Below the pieces are notes generated by a model. It was not told the DNA's origin and ran no database searches. It saw nothing but the letters and a program-made list of their open reading frames with translations. Made by a program: the position numbers and the translations under genes. 64,000 nucleotides of DNA from Topomyia yanbarensis (Eukaryota; Arthropoda; Insecta; Diptera; Culicidae), in NCBI RefSeq assembly GCF_030247195.1, contig NC_080672.1, forward strand, positions 12,710,001 through 12,774,000, in the 5' to 3' direction. Positions 20,301 to 29,073 of this stretch are shown piece after piece (within the stretch, counting starts at the first letter, position 1; each line of letters starts with the position of its first letter).

Positions 20301-22771
20301 GTTATCATCTGTCGGCACTAGCGCAGCTGTCGCAGATTACAGTAAATCATATGACGTCATTTCCTCAGCCGACCACTGCAACCGATTCCCATAAATCCGA
20401 AATAACTACGTGTTTGTTTACATAATCGAGAATATGAATTGTCTATCCCACATGCCAGTAATTACGGTTTTCGGACTAAAAATAACCACCACAATTGGAA
20501 TGATTTGTTGTTTTTCTTAGGTACCTACCTACTACGTCAAATCATTTCGAACGTTGACTTTGCTCCGCTCGGAACTATTCCACCATGACTTGCTGTGATG
20601 ATAGCGCAGTGACAGCACTGTTTGTTTGTTAGCCAAATAAAAGTACGGCCGGTGTGTCTCGAGTGCAACTTTTTTTAAATCAATTGAAACTGATCTAATA
20701 TTTTTCTCACTCGTTAATTAAGTAGGCCAGCGCGAAGGAATTTGCAGACTGATGTTTACATTTATTACCGCCACCTTATTGTGTTTTTCATTGCAAATAA
20801 TAAACAGCAAACGAACGGGTCGTCTCTGAGCGTATTTTTCTTCTGTATACTTCCCATGATTTATCCTCTATCGCAGTCGCAATTGAATCTAATTTCATAT
20901 CTTTTTTTTTCAAACCACAGGTCGCTTCGGTACGCGGCACTATGTCGTGTTCATGCTGTTCCTGGGGATGGCCAACGCCTACGTGATGCGAACAAACATG
21001 TCGGTGGCGATCGTTGCCATGGTGAACCAGACGGCGATTACGCACGAGTCCGAGGTGTTTGACGATGAGTGTCCTGAAACCGACTACGGCGAGGAAGGCT
21101 CGGAAACCCACCAGGATGGGGAGTTTGTGTGGAGCACGAGCCTTCAAGGTTATATACTGTCGTCGTTCTTCTACGGATACGTGGTGACACAGATTCCTTT
21201 CGGATTGCTCGCCAAGAAGTACGGATCGATGAGGTTCCTCGGATGGGGCATGTTGATCAACTCGGTGTTCGCCTTCCTGGTTCCGGTAGCAGCTCATCAA
21301 GGAGGACCAATTTGGTTGATCGTTGTACGGTTTATCCAAGGTTTGGGCGAGGGACCGATTGTGCCTTGTACGCATGCGATGTTGGCTAAGTGGATTCCAC
21401 CGAACGAACGATCACGAGTTGGGTCGATCGTGTACTCGGGTAAGAATTGATTATGCCTATATAACGTGAGTTTTAAGTTTTAAGACAATGTTTCTCGTTC
21501 AGGTGCCCAATTTGGAACGGTCATCTCGATGCCGCTGTCTGGGCTGTTGGCAGATCATGGCTTCGCCGGTGGTTGGCCGTCGATCTTTTACGTGTTCGGT
21601 ATCATCGGAACACTGTGGTCAATTGCTTTCCTGCTGACCTGCCACGAGGATCCCATCACGCATCCAACGATACGCGAAGATGAACGCAAGTACATCCAAC
21701 AGTCGGTATGGGGCAAAGCTGGCGTACACATTCCTCCAATTCCTTGGAAATCCATTGTCCGCTCGATGCCGTTCTACGCAATTCTGCTGGCGCATTTAGG
21801 TCAGAATTATGGCTATGAAACGCTGATGACTGAGCTGCCCACATACATGAAGCAGGTGCTGCGATTCTCTATTAAAGCGGTAAGTTCATTATTAAACTGA
21901 ATAGACATCCGGTGGAATCTGCCTGACATTGTTAACAATGCCGCACCGCGCCCAGTAGGCCATTCATTGCGGTGATTGTCACTGATGATAAAATTTGTTG
22001 ATGTCTTTTGTTAATAATCGCTTTGTTTTTTTTCCTACATACTTTCAGAACGGAACACTCTCGGCGCTACCTTACTTGGCGATGTGGATGTTTTCGATCG
22101 TAGTAGGCTGGGTTGCCGACTGGATGCTGACATCGGGCCGCTTTACTCACACCGTTACACGTAAGATTTCGAACAGTATCGGTCAGTACGGACCAGCGAT
22201 TGCGCTCATCATCGCATCCTACACCGGCTGCAATCGGGCACTGACGGTAGCGATTCTTACGATCGGTATTGGCCTGAACGGAGGTATCTATGCCGGTTTT
22301 AAGATCAATCACCTCGACATTACTCCGCGCTATGCCGGCATTCTGATGGCATTTACCAACTGTTCCGCTAATCTAGCTGGTCTATTAGCACCCATTGCAG
22401 CTGGTAACATCATCGAAGGAAAGGTAGGTGTTCATGTTCCGTCGTTGTCTTAGGTGTTAATTAATAGTCTCATAATTCCTATCCTCTCTCTCTCCCCACA
22501 GCCAACGATCGCCCAGTGGAGGATCGTGTTTGTGATAGCGGCGGGTGTATACCTCTTCACCGCAACCTTCTACAATATTTTCGCGTCCGGTACGCGGCAA
22601 CCGTGGGACAACCCGGACAACGATGAACCTCAGAAGCCTGCTTCGATCGAAGCAGGCCACACGACGCAGGAGAATGGTCACACCCATAACAATGCGACGG
22701 TCGTTGCCAGTGGCAACGGAACGACAACAACGGCGACGTATCGACCAAGTGCCAGCGAGCAGAGGCAATAG
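8232..22771 (+). CDS. SLC17-family transporter (phosphate/organic anion cotransporter-like), 5 coding exons
   Basis: Join of 8232-8328, 20921-21439, 21503-21879, 22049-22423 and 22502-22771, giving 545 residues, within the usual SLC17 size. The product should be a 12-helix major facilitator in the plasma or a vesicle membrane. Family signatures in order: TM1 with YVMRTNMSVAIVAMV (Arg about residue 56); a glycosylatable acidic first loop (NQT about residue 68); WSTSLQGYILSSFFYGY (about 103-119); QGLGEGP then WIPPNERS (about 172-197); YSGAQFGTVISMPLSG (about 204-219); GWVADWM; HLDITPRYAGILMAFTN; NLAGLLAP; and the QPWDNP motif before a hydrophilic His/Thr-rich tail. Known substrates in the family include phosphate, urate, glutamate and sialic acid. 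The sequence does not decide between them, so no gene symbol is given. Every junction is GT-AG with matching phase. Exons 2-5 are near certain; exon 1 is the weaker part. Confidence 0.9.
8329..10235 (+). other. Start of SLC17 intron 1, no repeat recognised
   Basis: Intron sequence of fairly unique character. No open frame with domain content, RNA gene or terminal inverted repeat can be supported. Regulatory elements are plausible in a long first intron, but none is specifically visible. Confidence 0.4.
10240..11800 (-). pseudogene. LOA/Lian-like LINE remnant (ORF1 zinc knuckles, ORF1 C terminus, RT)
   Basis: Three blocks lie in element order on the minus strand. At 11790-11560 the translation reads KCGEHHEEDGCTRHAEKCFY then CG...H, the CCHC zinc-knuckle region of a gag-like ORF1. 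At 11230-11100 is the ORF1 C-terminal region (LPTVRTVSKQLTAQWPYLAA). At 10900-10240 are fragments of the reverse transcriptase whose DNA closely matches 48112-48260 and 49228-49275. The endonuclease and the RT catalytic core are deleted, and many stops and frameshifts are present. A SINE tail sits inside at about 11311-11380. Confidence 0.75.
11308..11382 (+). repeat. 3' fragment of a tRNA-derived SINE
   Basis: The block from 'ggtgctacatcggtgtagt' through 'gagatagac' to 'cactgtcaaaaacgaaaat' matches the tail of the SINE at 61880-62125. The tRNA-like head with its A and B boxes is missing, so this is a 5'-truncated copy lying in the LINE remnant. Confidence 0.65.
11840..12205. repeat. AT-rich MITE-like block with GGTATT/AATACC inverted words
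   Basis: The stretch is dominated by repeated AATACC and GGTATT words in both orientations, including a local hairpin (caggtattgaaaaatg ... ttcaatacctg near 12100-12130) and outer pairs near 11825-11855 and 12160-12190. This is typical of small non-autonomous DNA transposons. I could not find a target duplication, so the limits are approximate. Confidence 0.45.
12229..12906. mobile_element. Candidate non-autonomous DNA element with GGTCGG...GGCACCC inverted ends
   Basis: GGTCGGGTTGCCGGCACCC at 12229-12247 faces GGGTGCCGACAACCGACC at 12889-12906, an inverted pair with one gap and one mismatch. A third, forward copy is at 12472-12490 and a fourth, reverse copy at about 14476-14494. The arrangement suggests two overlapping or nested elements of one family. 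No transposase frame is present and I see no clear target duplication. Confidence 0.5.
13006..13892 (+). mobile_element. 5'-truncated LINE insertion, poly(A), 14-bp target duplication
   Basis: The insertion is bounded by identical ATCAGTTATTAGCA at 12992-13005 and 13893-13906 and ends with 'caaataaacaaattg' plus about 12 A's. This is the classic product of target-primed reverse transcription. The first 45 bases finish an open frame (ending near 13050). The rest is 3' UTR, which contains a direct duplication of about 200 bp (13067-13263 and 13264-13466) with poly(C) tracts. The clade cannot be told without the RT. Confidence 0.9.
13067..13466 (+). repeat. Tandem duplication of a ~200-bp unit with poly(C) tracts
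   Basis: Two head-to-tail units both run from 'tccgttcgaatctgtaatcc' to 'ttctagttttagttgatcaa'. They differ mainly in the lengths of C tracts at about 13128-13141, 13236-13247 and 13334-13348. The unit lies in the 3' UTR of the LINE fragment. Confidence 0.9.
13907..15650 (+). other. SLC17 intron 1, largely unrecognised
   Basis: AT-rich intron sequence. Apart from the GTGCCGACAACCGA terminus near 14477 and a GCTTGAGCTTGAGCTTG run near 15531 I see no identifiable feature. Short open frames here have no domain-like content. Confidence 0.4.
15655..16045 (-). repeat. tRNA-derived SINE (culicine Feilai-like type)
   Basis: On the minus strand the head at about 16045 reads GGTGGTTGAGTTGTAAGCG (A-box-like), followed about 35 bases later by GGGTTCAATTCCAG (B-box), so it derives from a tRNA. 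The body (ccgaggttgttgagattttt, then 'cacgtcttccttcggaagg') and the tail near 15665 resemble SINEs I associate with Aedes. The family name is from memory and is not certain. It abuts the 3' end of the LINE remnant at 16.05 kb. Confidence 0.75.
16050..17700 (-). pseudogene. I/R1-type LINE remnant with RNase H and C-terminal CCHC region
   Basis: Reading the minus strand from 16790 downward gives FFTDASIMN..GAGMFG, then FQAEIQAILECVHICLKRKY and ICIFSDS. These are the catalytic D, E and D blocks of a LINE RNase H domain. Near 16230-16080 follow LRIITDLFAGHCPSRYHLHK and TCRFCQFKNETAKHLL, the C-terminal domain with a zinc-finger-like C-C-H. The RT part at 17.0-17.7 kb is badly decayed. Frameshifts, stops and a 97-bp MITE insertion show it is dead. 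Confidence 0.75.
16337..16433. mobile_element. 97-bp MITE with CCC(A/T)AGTAACAATTGA inverted ends
   Basis: CCCAAGTAACAATTGAAGTT at 16337 faces TCAATTGTTACTAGGG ending at 16433, and the sub-terminal 'gttttatagc' is also mirrored. The element interrupts the RNase H remnant. No target duplication is convincing. The middle is about 30 unpaired bases. Confidence 0.7.
17700..20920 (+). other. 3' part of SLC17 intron 1
   Basis: Apart from the palindrome at 18.7 kb I recognise no transposon. The frame at 17857-18150 starts with a hydrophobic stretch but shows no family signature and no partner exon. A perfect TGACGTCA (CRE-type site) lies at 20352-20359 in comparatively unique sequence 0.6 kb before exon 2, which could mark an internal promoter. 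The branch/pyrimidine region before 20921 is strong. Confidence 0.4.
18702..18787. repeat. Short palindromic (foldback) repeat
   Basis: TAGTACAAAAGAGATTATAA followed by CTACTAGAG on the left is mirrored by CTCTAGTAGTGATAATGTCT followed by TTTGCTAGTAC on the right, with about 20 bases between. The transcript would fold into a long hairpin. It is probably a very short MITE. Confidence 0.7.
20921..21439 (+). CDS. SLC17 coding exon 2 (TM1 to cytosolic PP-ERS motif)
   Basis: The acceptor is a strong pyrimidine tract ending caaaccacag at 20920. The donor is gtaaga at 21440. The exon covers residues 33 to 205 (the first codon is shared with exon 1), including TM1, the acidic glycosylatable loop, TM2-TM4 and the conserved QGLGEGP...WIPPNERS stretch. 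No ATG-initiated start inside this exon would preserve TM1, which supports a separate upstream exon. Confidence 0.95.
21503..21879 (+). CDS. SLC17 coding exon 3 (central TMs and loop)
   Basis: The acceptor is ttctcgttcag at 21492-21502 and the donor is gtaagt at 21880. The exon completes a split Gly codon to give YSGAQFGTVISMPLSGLL, a family hallmark, then helices 5-6 and the long central cytosolic loop (DPITHPTIREDERKYI), then PTYMKQVLRFSIKA entering the second half. It ends in phase 0. Confidence 0.95.
22049..22423 (+). CDS. SLC17 coding exon 4 (C-terminal helix bundle)
   Basis: The acceptor is catactttcag and the donor gtaggt at 22424. It is exactly 125 codons and encodes NGTLSALPYLAMWMFSIVVG, the GWVADWM motif, GQYGPA, IGLNGGIYAGFKINHLDITP and NLAGLLAPIAAGNIIEGK. 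All are strongly conserved second-half features of SLC17 proteins. Confidence 0.95.
22502..22771 (+). CDS. SLC17 coding exon 5 (last helix and tail)
   Basis: The acceptor follows a CT-rich tract ending ctccccacag at 22501. The exon encodes TIAQWRIVFVIAAGVYLFTA, then FASGTRQPWDNP, and about 50 hydrophilic residues rich in Thr, Asn and His, ending at TAG. The tail is the least conserved part of the family and gives no functional clue beyond being cytosolic. Confidence 0.95.
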   Translation, partial: PTIAQWRIVFVIAAGVYLFTATFYNIFASGTRQPWDNPDNDEPQKPASIEAGHTTQENGHTHNNATVVASGNGTTTTATYRPSASEQRQ

Positions 22772-23540
22772 TAGGCTGTGTAGGGTAGGTTTTTTTTTCT
22801 TCGATTTAAGCAAAGACACTAGGCTAATAGTTAGGATTTACCCTTACCTCCCTACATATCCCCCTCTATTCCACGCTTCAATAATTTCCACGACCCCACG
22901 CCTAACTTATTTGTTTTAAGTTAAACATTATTGTTTTTTGATATTCTATAGTTGAATGTCGGTGAGAATATCAGTGAGTGACTTTCTAGTTAAGTTTAAG
23001 CACTACAAATCTGTTAGTTCGTTGAGAATGAAACGTGCCCCGTTCCCCGGGGGGAATACACGGAAGACTTGTGATAGGACATTTACAGAAAACAAAAGAG
23101 TTTATTCAAAAAATAACCAAACTGCCCAAACATTAGCCAGGCACCTCTGTCGAAAGGAGTTCGATACAAATCATCCAAAGGTTGTAGTTTTTTTTTTCGT
23201 AGCAGTAGGGCAAGAATATCGTTAGACATATCGCAGACCGTCAATTCCACAGTGCCGTAATGAAGAACATACAAAGTCGTAAAATTTGTACAATTGATTT
23301 GCATACAAAATGAAAAGGAACACCATTCGGTTGTAACAAACTAACAAACTAGTAGGTTATTCAGTTTATTGTATACCTAAATACAAACAAATCATGCAAT
23401 TTTATATTGTACCTATTTATACGGAGGGAGATAAGTCGGAACACAAAACGTGCACAAGAGTGCAGAGAAAGATTAGAGACGACACCTTTTCGATGCTCTT
23501 TCCGAGATGATGATGATAATAAAAAAATGAAAATAATCAA
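22772..23540 (+). terminator. SLC17 3' UTR with candidate polyadenylation signal
   Basis: The sequence after the stop codon has no coding frame of note. The first canonical AATAAA is at 23518-23523, about 750 bases after the stop, and is followed by A-rich DNA. A shorter transcript using a variant signal cannot be excluded. Confidence 0.4.
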
Positions 23541-23544
23541 ACAA

Positions 23545-23930
23545 TGCATGCATGCTCCAGTAGCTGGCATTGTAAACAAAAAAAATATTTTAATTTGCAG
23601 CGATCTGTAGTAAATATGTCACACATTCCAGTGCAACACCGTTCAGCTATTCTTATCGGATGAAGCTCTTTTCTTCGTTTACATGATCAAGTGAAGAAAA
23701 ATATGCAGTGCGTGGTCGTTTTTATCGTGCGTAAGGTGTTCCCTTTGCGAAGATTTTTTTTGAAAATGGAATATTGCAGTAAATTTAGTTCGCCGCTTAG
23801 ATTATATATAAGACTCAAGGGATAATCAATCGCATAGAGGTGGCAAGATTTGCATACATTTCTGAAACATCAAGATTAACTTCAACGTCTAAATATCAAA
23901 TTAAGAGGTACCGAATTAATGGAATACTTA
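23545..23930. other. Intergenic, nothing recognised
   Basis: Sequence between the SLC17 3' UTR and the LINE fragment. No feature can be supported. Confidence 0.35.
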
Positions 23931-23934
23931 AGTA

Positions 23935-24660
23935 GTACAAATCTGCACATTCTCAATGCAAGAAGCCCAACATTTGCACGAGCTGGCAGAGAAGATGTGC
24001 TAGATGTAACTCTCTGCTCTGACAGTACTACGAGCTCGAACCGTCGTTATCTGATCATAAGTACATCGTCTTTGATCATTTAAACGTCTCACAAGATATC
24101 GTTACATATAGTAATCCCAAATCTACTAACTGTTATCTCTGCGAGAAGGGCTTGGCGACTAGGTTTCATAGGTATCTTCCGACGATTGAATGTCCAAGTG
24201 ACTTGGATGAGGTCGTAGATAAAGCAGCATACTAAGAGGCTTGTGAGTTATGCGTGCTTCTAGAGGAACACCTTGGTGGAATACCGAACTTGTTCGATTC
24301 AAAAAGTTATGTAGAAGAGCTTGGAATCGCAGACGCAGGGTCGGGTCGGAGGCATTTAAGTTGGCTCGTAATGCATGGTTGGAAAGAACTGCACAAATGT
24401 TTCAAGGTGAATACTCGTCTGACGAAGATGTAGTACTTAACTGTCTTTTAGACACGCTCTTTCCAGGCTGTACGGAGTCATCAGTGAGGACTGAATTCTA
24501 TTAAGATTCTGATTCTTAGGCATTTGATTGTAGAATTGTGACAACCGTATCGATCAAATGGGCGATTGAAAGTTTTTCTCTGTATAAGTCTTTAGGGAAA
24601 GATGGAATCGTCTCAGTTCTATTACAAAGAGGATATGAACACTTCAAGCATATTTTTTGG
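23935..24660 (+). pseudogene. LINE fragment: endonuclease end, linker and RT start
   Basis: Translation gives TNLHILNARSPTFARAGRED followed by VLDVTLCSD, the C-terminal part of an APE-type endonuclease (I/LOA/R1-like). It continues with TPWWNTELVRFKKLCRRAWN, the basic linker before the RT, and then SLGKDGIVSVLLQRGYEHF, a decayed form of the RT entry motif (K..GPDGI). Frameshifts separate the blocks. The fragment stops at about 24660, where the hairpin repeat begins. Confidence 0.75.
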
Positions 24661-24862
24661 GAATAGTATACCTTTCATTTTAATCTTAGTTTGTAAAAAT
24701 CGGTTCAGCCATCTCCAAAAAACCGATGTGGACATTTTTTTAACAAATCCGCACATACATATATACATACATACATACAAACATACACACCCTCCGGTCC
24801 TCGGTTAGAAAGTCGGTTTTTGGAGCAATTGCATAACCTTTCTATATGAGAAAGGCAAAAGA
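24660..24862 (-). repeat. Truncated copy of dispersed hairpin repeat
   Basis: On the minus strand it starts with GCCTTTCTCATATAGAAAGG at about 24856 and includes a partial GAGG..CGGAGGG core, an ACAT-rich microsatellite and the 'gagatggctgaaccgat' block. It is truncated against the LINE fragment. Confidence 0.75.
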
Positions 24863-25790
24863 ATAGTATTTAATTAGCTTAATCAGCTCTGATGCAATAC
24901 TCAGCTGCATATTTTGCCTTCCATTTGAGACTTGGTTTGAGAAAATCGGTTCAGTCATCAGCGAAGAACCGATGTGACTTTAATTGTGGAATATGCCCGG
25001 AATTCCGGACTTCCGGAATCGTCGATAGTGGACAATACATTCAAAGAATGTTTTATTGGCAACCAGTGATCTAGATCTGCGATTAGAAGTAATTTGGTGA
25101 CCATTTCAATAGTTTTTAGCCTCTAAGGTATTACGGTTGTACCAGGAAATTCCAGTGTATCCTTACTAACACCCCTGTAACTCCGGAAGCAAGAGTCAGA
25201 ACCGAATGAAATTCAGCAGCAGTCAATGGTATTACTGTATCTTTCATTTGAAATCAAGTTTGTAAAAATCGGTAGAGAATTCGTTGGGGAATGGGTGTGA
25301 TATTAGCTTAGGAACTTGGCGGGTTCCCCGGGGGCGTCATGAACCGTCATAGGTGGCCAATGTGGTCAAAGCTGCTTTGATTGATCATTAGTGATCCAGA
25401 CCCGCAAACTAGAGTAATGTTACATCTATTTTAATATGTTTTACATCATTTGAACATCATGGTGGTACCAGTTTATATGGGAATTTGCTGTGTGACCGTA
25501 CTCTTCAACCCCTAACTCCGGAACCGGTAGTCGGATCAACTAAAAATTCAATAGCAGCTTATGGGAGCGTTATACCTTTCAGATGAAACTAAGTTTGCGA
25601 AAATCGGTTCAGCCATCTCTGAGAAAATTGTGTGAGTTTAAATGACACACACATACACACACAGACATTTGCCGATCTCGACGAACTGAATCGAATGGTG
25701 TATGACACTCGGCCCTCCGGGCCTCGATTAAAAAGTCGATTTTTACAGTGATTGCATAGCCTTTCTTTATATGAGAATGGCAAAAAAGGT
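24863..25790 (-). repeat. Copy of dispersed hairpin repeat, ~0.9 kb
   Basis: It starts on the minus strand with the hairpin at about 25788, with the core near 25706-25728, the GT tract near 25650-25670, and internal blocks including 'gattccggaagtccggaatt'. The tail 'tagctaattaaatactattc' leads straight into the start of the neighbouring copy. The same junction occurs at 29040-29080 in the opposite orientation. Confidence 0.8.
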
Positions 25791-26715
25791 ATCAAAAATT
25801 GAGATCTGGTTGGATTAAGATTTAAAAATAGTATAAAAGTATTAGTGTGCTAATCTTGATACCCATGGGAAAAATTCGTTAAAGTACATAGAAACGCATA
25901 CCAAAAATGATAACAGCGACTTCCGTTTCTGCCTTTTTGTCCCATTTAAGAACTTTGTTGAAATATTGGATTTACGCGCCATATGATTTCCATTGAACGA
26001 ATAAGAAAAAGTGCACAACATCTCAATTTCAAAATATTTTGGAAATGTGTATCAAAGAAGTGGAGGGAAAAGATATAAGAATTTTGATGCAGGGTCTCTG
26101 AATTCATCTCCGTCATGATTCTGATCGAGAAATAAAATATTTAACTTGATTCCTATTTTATGAATGCTCTGTAATAAGACTGCTACATAACAGTCAGCCA
26201 GCACATCAACCAGCATTTTTGAACATTTTGAAGTGTTATCCGAGAGTCTTCATAATAGAAAAAAATGAGCGGCTCATACAATCACCTGTTTCTCAGTATC
26301 GAAAAAGAAAAATATAAATAATTCGCATGCAGGAGCTCCATATATCGTGACGTTTAAGATTAAAAGTCGACTAAACAAAACTATTTTGTAAGAATCGGTT
26401 ATATTTTTGCGGTATTTATACTGAAGGTTTTTCCGACTTTTACAGAGTAGAGCCCCAGTCCTCTTATTATGCTTGAATATTACATTCGATTTTTATATTC
26501 TAATATATTTCAAGCGGGTTTTACGAAGCATATTCTATGCATTCGACTTATATTTTCGGTCGCTCAATTTACATTTAATAACATGAGAAATTTTTTTTTA
26601 CTTTTATTTATTCGGCAGAGCTCTACATTCAAAGATGTACACTTTTTTTGCAGGTTACACCAATTTTGTCTCTTAAAACCCTATCATGAGACAATGGGAT
26701 ACCATGTTGTGTATG
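25791..26715. other. Intergenic, nothing recognised
   Basis: AT-rich sequence with no supported feature. Confidence 0.4.
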
Positions 26716-26718
26716 TTA

Positions 26719-26970
26719 GCGACCATTCATAAATTCTGTAACGCAAAAATTGCCCAAAATGGACTCCCTCATCCCCCCATGTAGTAAACTGTCACATATT
26801 GCTCCTTTCCCCTCTCCTCTATTACGTAACAAATTTCTTGAAAAATGTTTTTTTCGGCGAGAGCATGTTACGTAACGATCTAGCATACTCATCCCCTCCC
26901 CTATGTCACAATATGTCACCACTTGTCTGATCCCCCCTATAAAAGCGTTACGCGATTTATGAATGGTCCC
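26719..26970. mobile_element. 252-bp MITE with TTA target duplication (PIF/Harbinger-like)
   Basis: TTA at 26716-26718 and 26971-26973 flanks an element starting GCGACCATTCATAAATTCTG and ending, in reverse complement, GGGACCATTCATAAATCGCG. Both ends go on to GTAACGC. A 3-bp TTA duplication and G-rich inverted ends are typical of PIF/Harbinger-derived MITEs. It has no coding capacity. Confidence 0.85.
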
Positions 26971-27332
26971 TTACATATAATTATAGATTTTGTTAGTGTG
27001 CACCAATTGCCACACGTGAACTAAATATATCAAAATCCCATTAAAACGGCAATAACGAAAGTACCGTTGACATCAACATTTAGCGCTTTATCCTCACTTA
27101 CTTCAGTCCAATATTGCATTGCACGTTGTCGTACAAATAATTTATTTTGCGACTTTAAGTTAGAATCTTAAAATGATACAGTACGTACAACATCTATAAT
27201 GTACCGATTTACTTTACTTATCCATCATGGAACTTCATCTTACCGAATTATTTCATATATTAAAGGGGTCCTGTGCAAAAAGTACTTAATGTTTGATAAT
27301 TCTTTTTGAACTAGTAAAATGACTTAGACATG

Positions 27333-28103
27333 TCGTCGCTATTGTGCTGTCTTATGACAAACGCCATTTTGGGGTAAACTGAGTTAGATATGCCACATCA
27401 CTTGTCTAAAAAATCTCTACAAAGTGGCGTTTTCAGAATTTTGACATTCTGCTTGATTACTGAGCTATAGCGAAAAACGTGCTGCGAAATTTTATAATTT
27501 TTGCTTCGAATGACCGTGTCTGGGTATTGGCTCTAGTTATCTTGATGTATAAGATGTTTTTATGTGTAAAACTATCTGAGGAACACAATGGCATAATCAT
27601 TTTTAAAACAAAAATACACTAATTGTGAGAAAAATGCAATTTAAGTTTTAAACTGGAAATATAGCATATTTGGCAACACTGTAACCAAAAATAACTATTT
27701 TTTATAAATTCCCTGACTCATTTCCTTCAAAATTCATGTCACCGATTGTCTAAAGACCAAATGAAACCAAAAATATGAATAAAAGTTAATAATTGATGTT
27801 TTTTTCTATGGAAAATTTTCCATGCACGATTATGATATGCCATACAAATTTTGTCATCAATACACACCTATGACACGTGTGAGTGCGACTTTTGTTTACA
27901 TTTATAGTAAAAACTCGCAACATAGTCAACGGATCTTCGTTATATTTGAGAGATTAATACAGAATAGATAGAAGCATCGATTGTCTTCTTTGAATTGTTT
28001 ATACCATTTATAAGTTTCAAGATATTCAATCTCAAACTTTAAAAATCGTTTTTCTCGAAATGTGCGAAATGGCGCTTGTCATAAGATAGCACAACAGCGA
28101 CGA
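27333..28103. mobile_element. 771-bp MITE with ~36-bp inverted ends inside the left arm
   Basis: TCGTCGCTATTGTGCTGTCT continuing to GCCAT (27333-27367) is mirrored by ATGGCGCTTGTCATAAGATA running to GCGACGA (ending 28103), with three mismatches. The right arm of the surrounding foldback reads continuously across the equivalent point (gacatatgggctattc), showing the uninserted site. The duplication is at most 2-3 bp (TG). Confidence 0.75.
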
Positions 28104-28382
28104 TGTGCGCTATTCTGCAAAATGTTTATTAAAGCTTCATCTATAAAATAAAAATTTTCGAGTATATGGTGTTAAAAATGGCGTCCAAAATGGCGGCTCC
28201 AGCAAAAGGTGTTTTGAAAACCGACCCTATCTGCGGGCACGATACAGGTCGCAATTCGTCGTCTACAAGCAGCAAACCAAAACGATCTTGAAGATTACAT
28301 TCAGTAGAGGCGCTCCAACCTAAAAAACATGAAGACACTCGATATAGAAATAAAATGGCGGGCACTTTAAAACAAAGTATCG

Positions 28383-29070
28383 TTTTTGCCTTTCTTATAT
28401 AAAGAAAGGCTATGCAATCACTGTAAAAATCGACTTTTTAACCGAGGCCCGGAGGGCCGAGTGTCATACACCATTCGATTCAGTTCGTCGAGATCGGCAA
28501 ATGTCTGTGTGTGTATGTATGTGTGTGTGTATGTGTGTGTGTCATTTAAACTCACACAATTTTCTCAGAGATGGCTGAACCGAATTACTTCTAATCGCAG
28601 TCACCACCATTACTTCTAATCGCAGATCTAGATCACTGATTGCCAATCAAACATTCTTTGAATATATTGTCCACTATCGACGATTCCGGAAGTCCGGAAT
28701 TCCGGGCATATTCCACAATTAAAGTCACATCGGTACATCGGTGAAGACTGAACCGATTTTCTCAAACCAAGTCTCAAATGGAAGGTAAAATATGCAGTTG
28801 AGTATTGCGTCGCCGCACCTCCCCCCCCCGCCTTGTCCTTACACCTTCCTCCTTCATCACTCCCCTCCTCTTGGACCACCCTCATGCCCGCATTTCCTTC
28901 ATCCACCCCGTATACCGAAATAAGATGATGGATTTCTGACGCATCCTCCACTCCCACTCTACTAACCCCCCATTCCCTACACGTTCAAACCCATTCCACC
29001 AACCTTTCCAAATTATAATCACATGAAGATAACATTGAACTCATGCTTATTAAGCTAATTAAATATTATT
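28383..29070 (+). repeat. Copy of dispersed hairpin repeat
   Basis: It starts with GCCTTTCTTATATAAAGAAA, has the GAGGCCCGGAGGGCCGAG core at 28444-28461 and a GT tract at 28505-28542. It then carries internal blocks shared with 24863-25790, a C-rich patch at 28815-28870, and a tail 'aagctaattaaatattattc' joined to the next copy. Confidence 0.85.
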
Positions 29071-29073
29071 CTT

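Noticed and set aside
20788..21375. 195-codon minus-strand frame overlapping SLC17 exon 2
   Set aside because: Antisense shadow of a strongly coding exon, with no family signature of its own.
22457..22919. Arg-rich frames on both strands over SLC17 exon 5
   Set aside because: Alternative-frame shadows of the transporter tail and 3' UTR.
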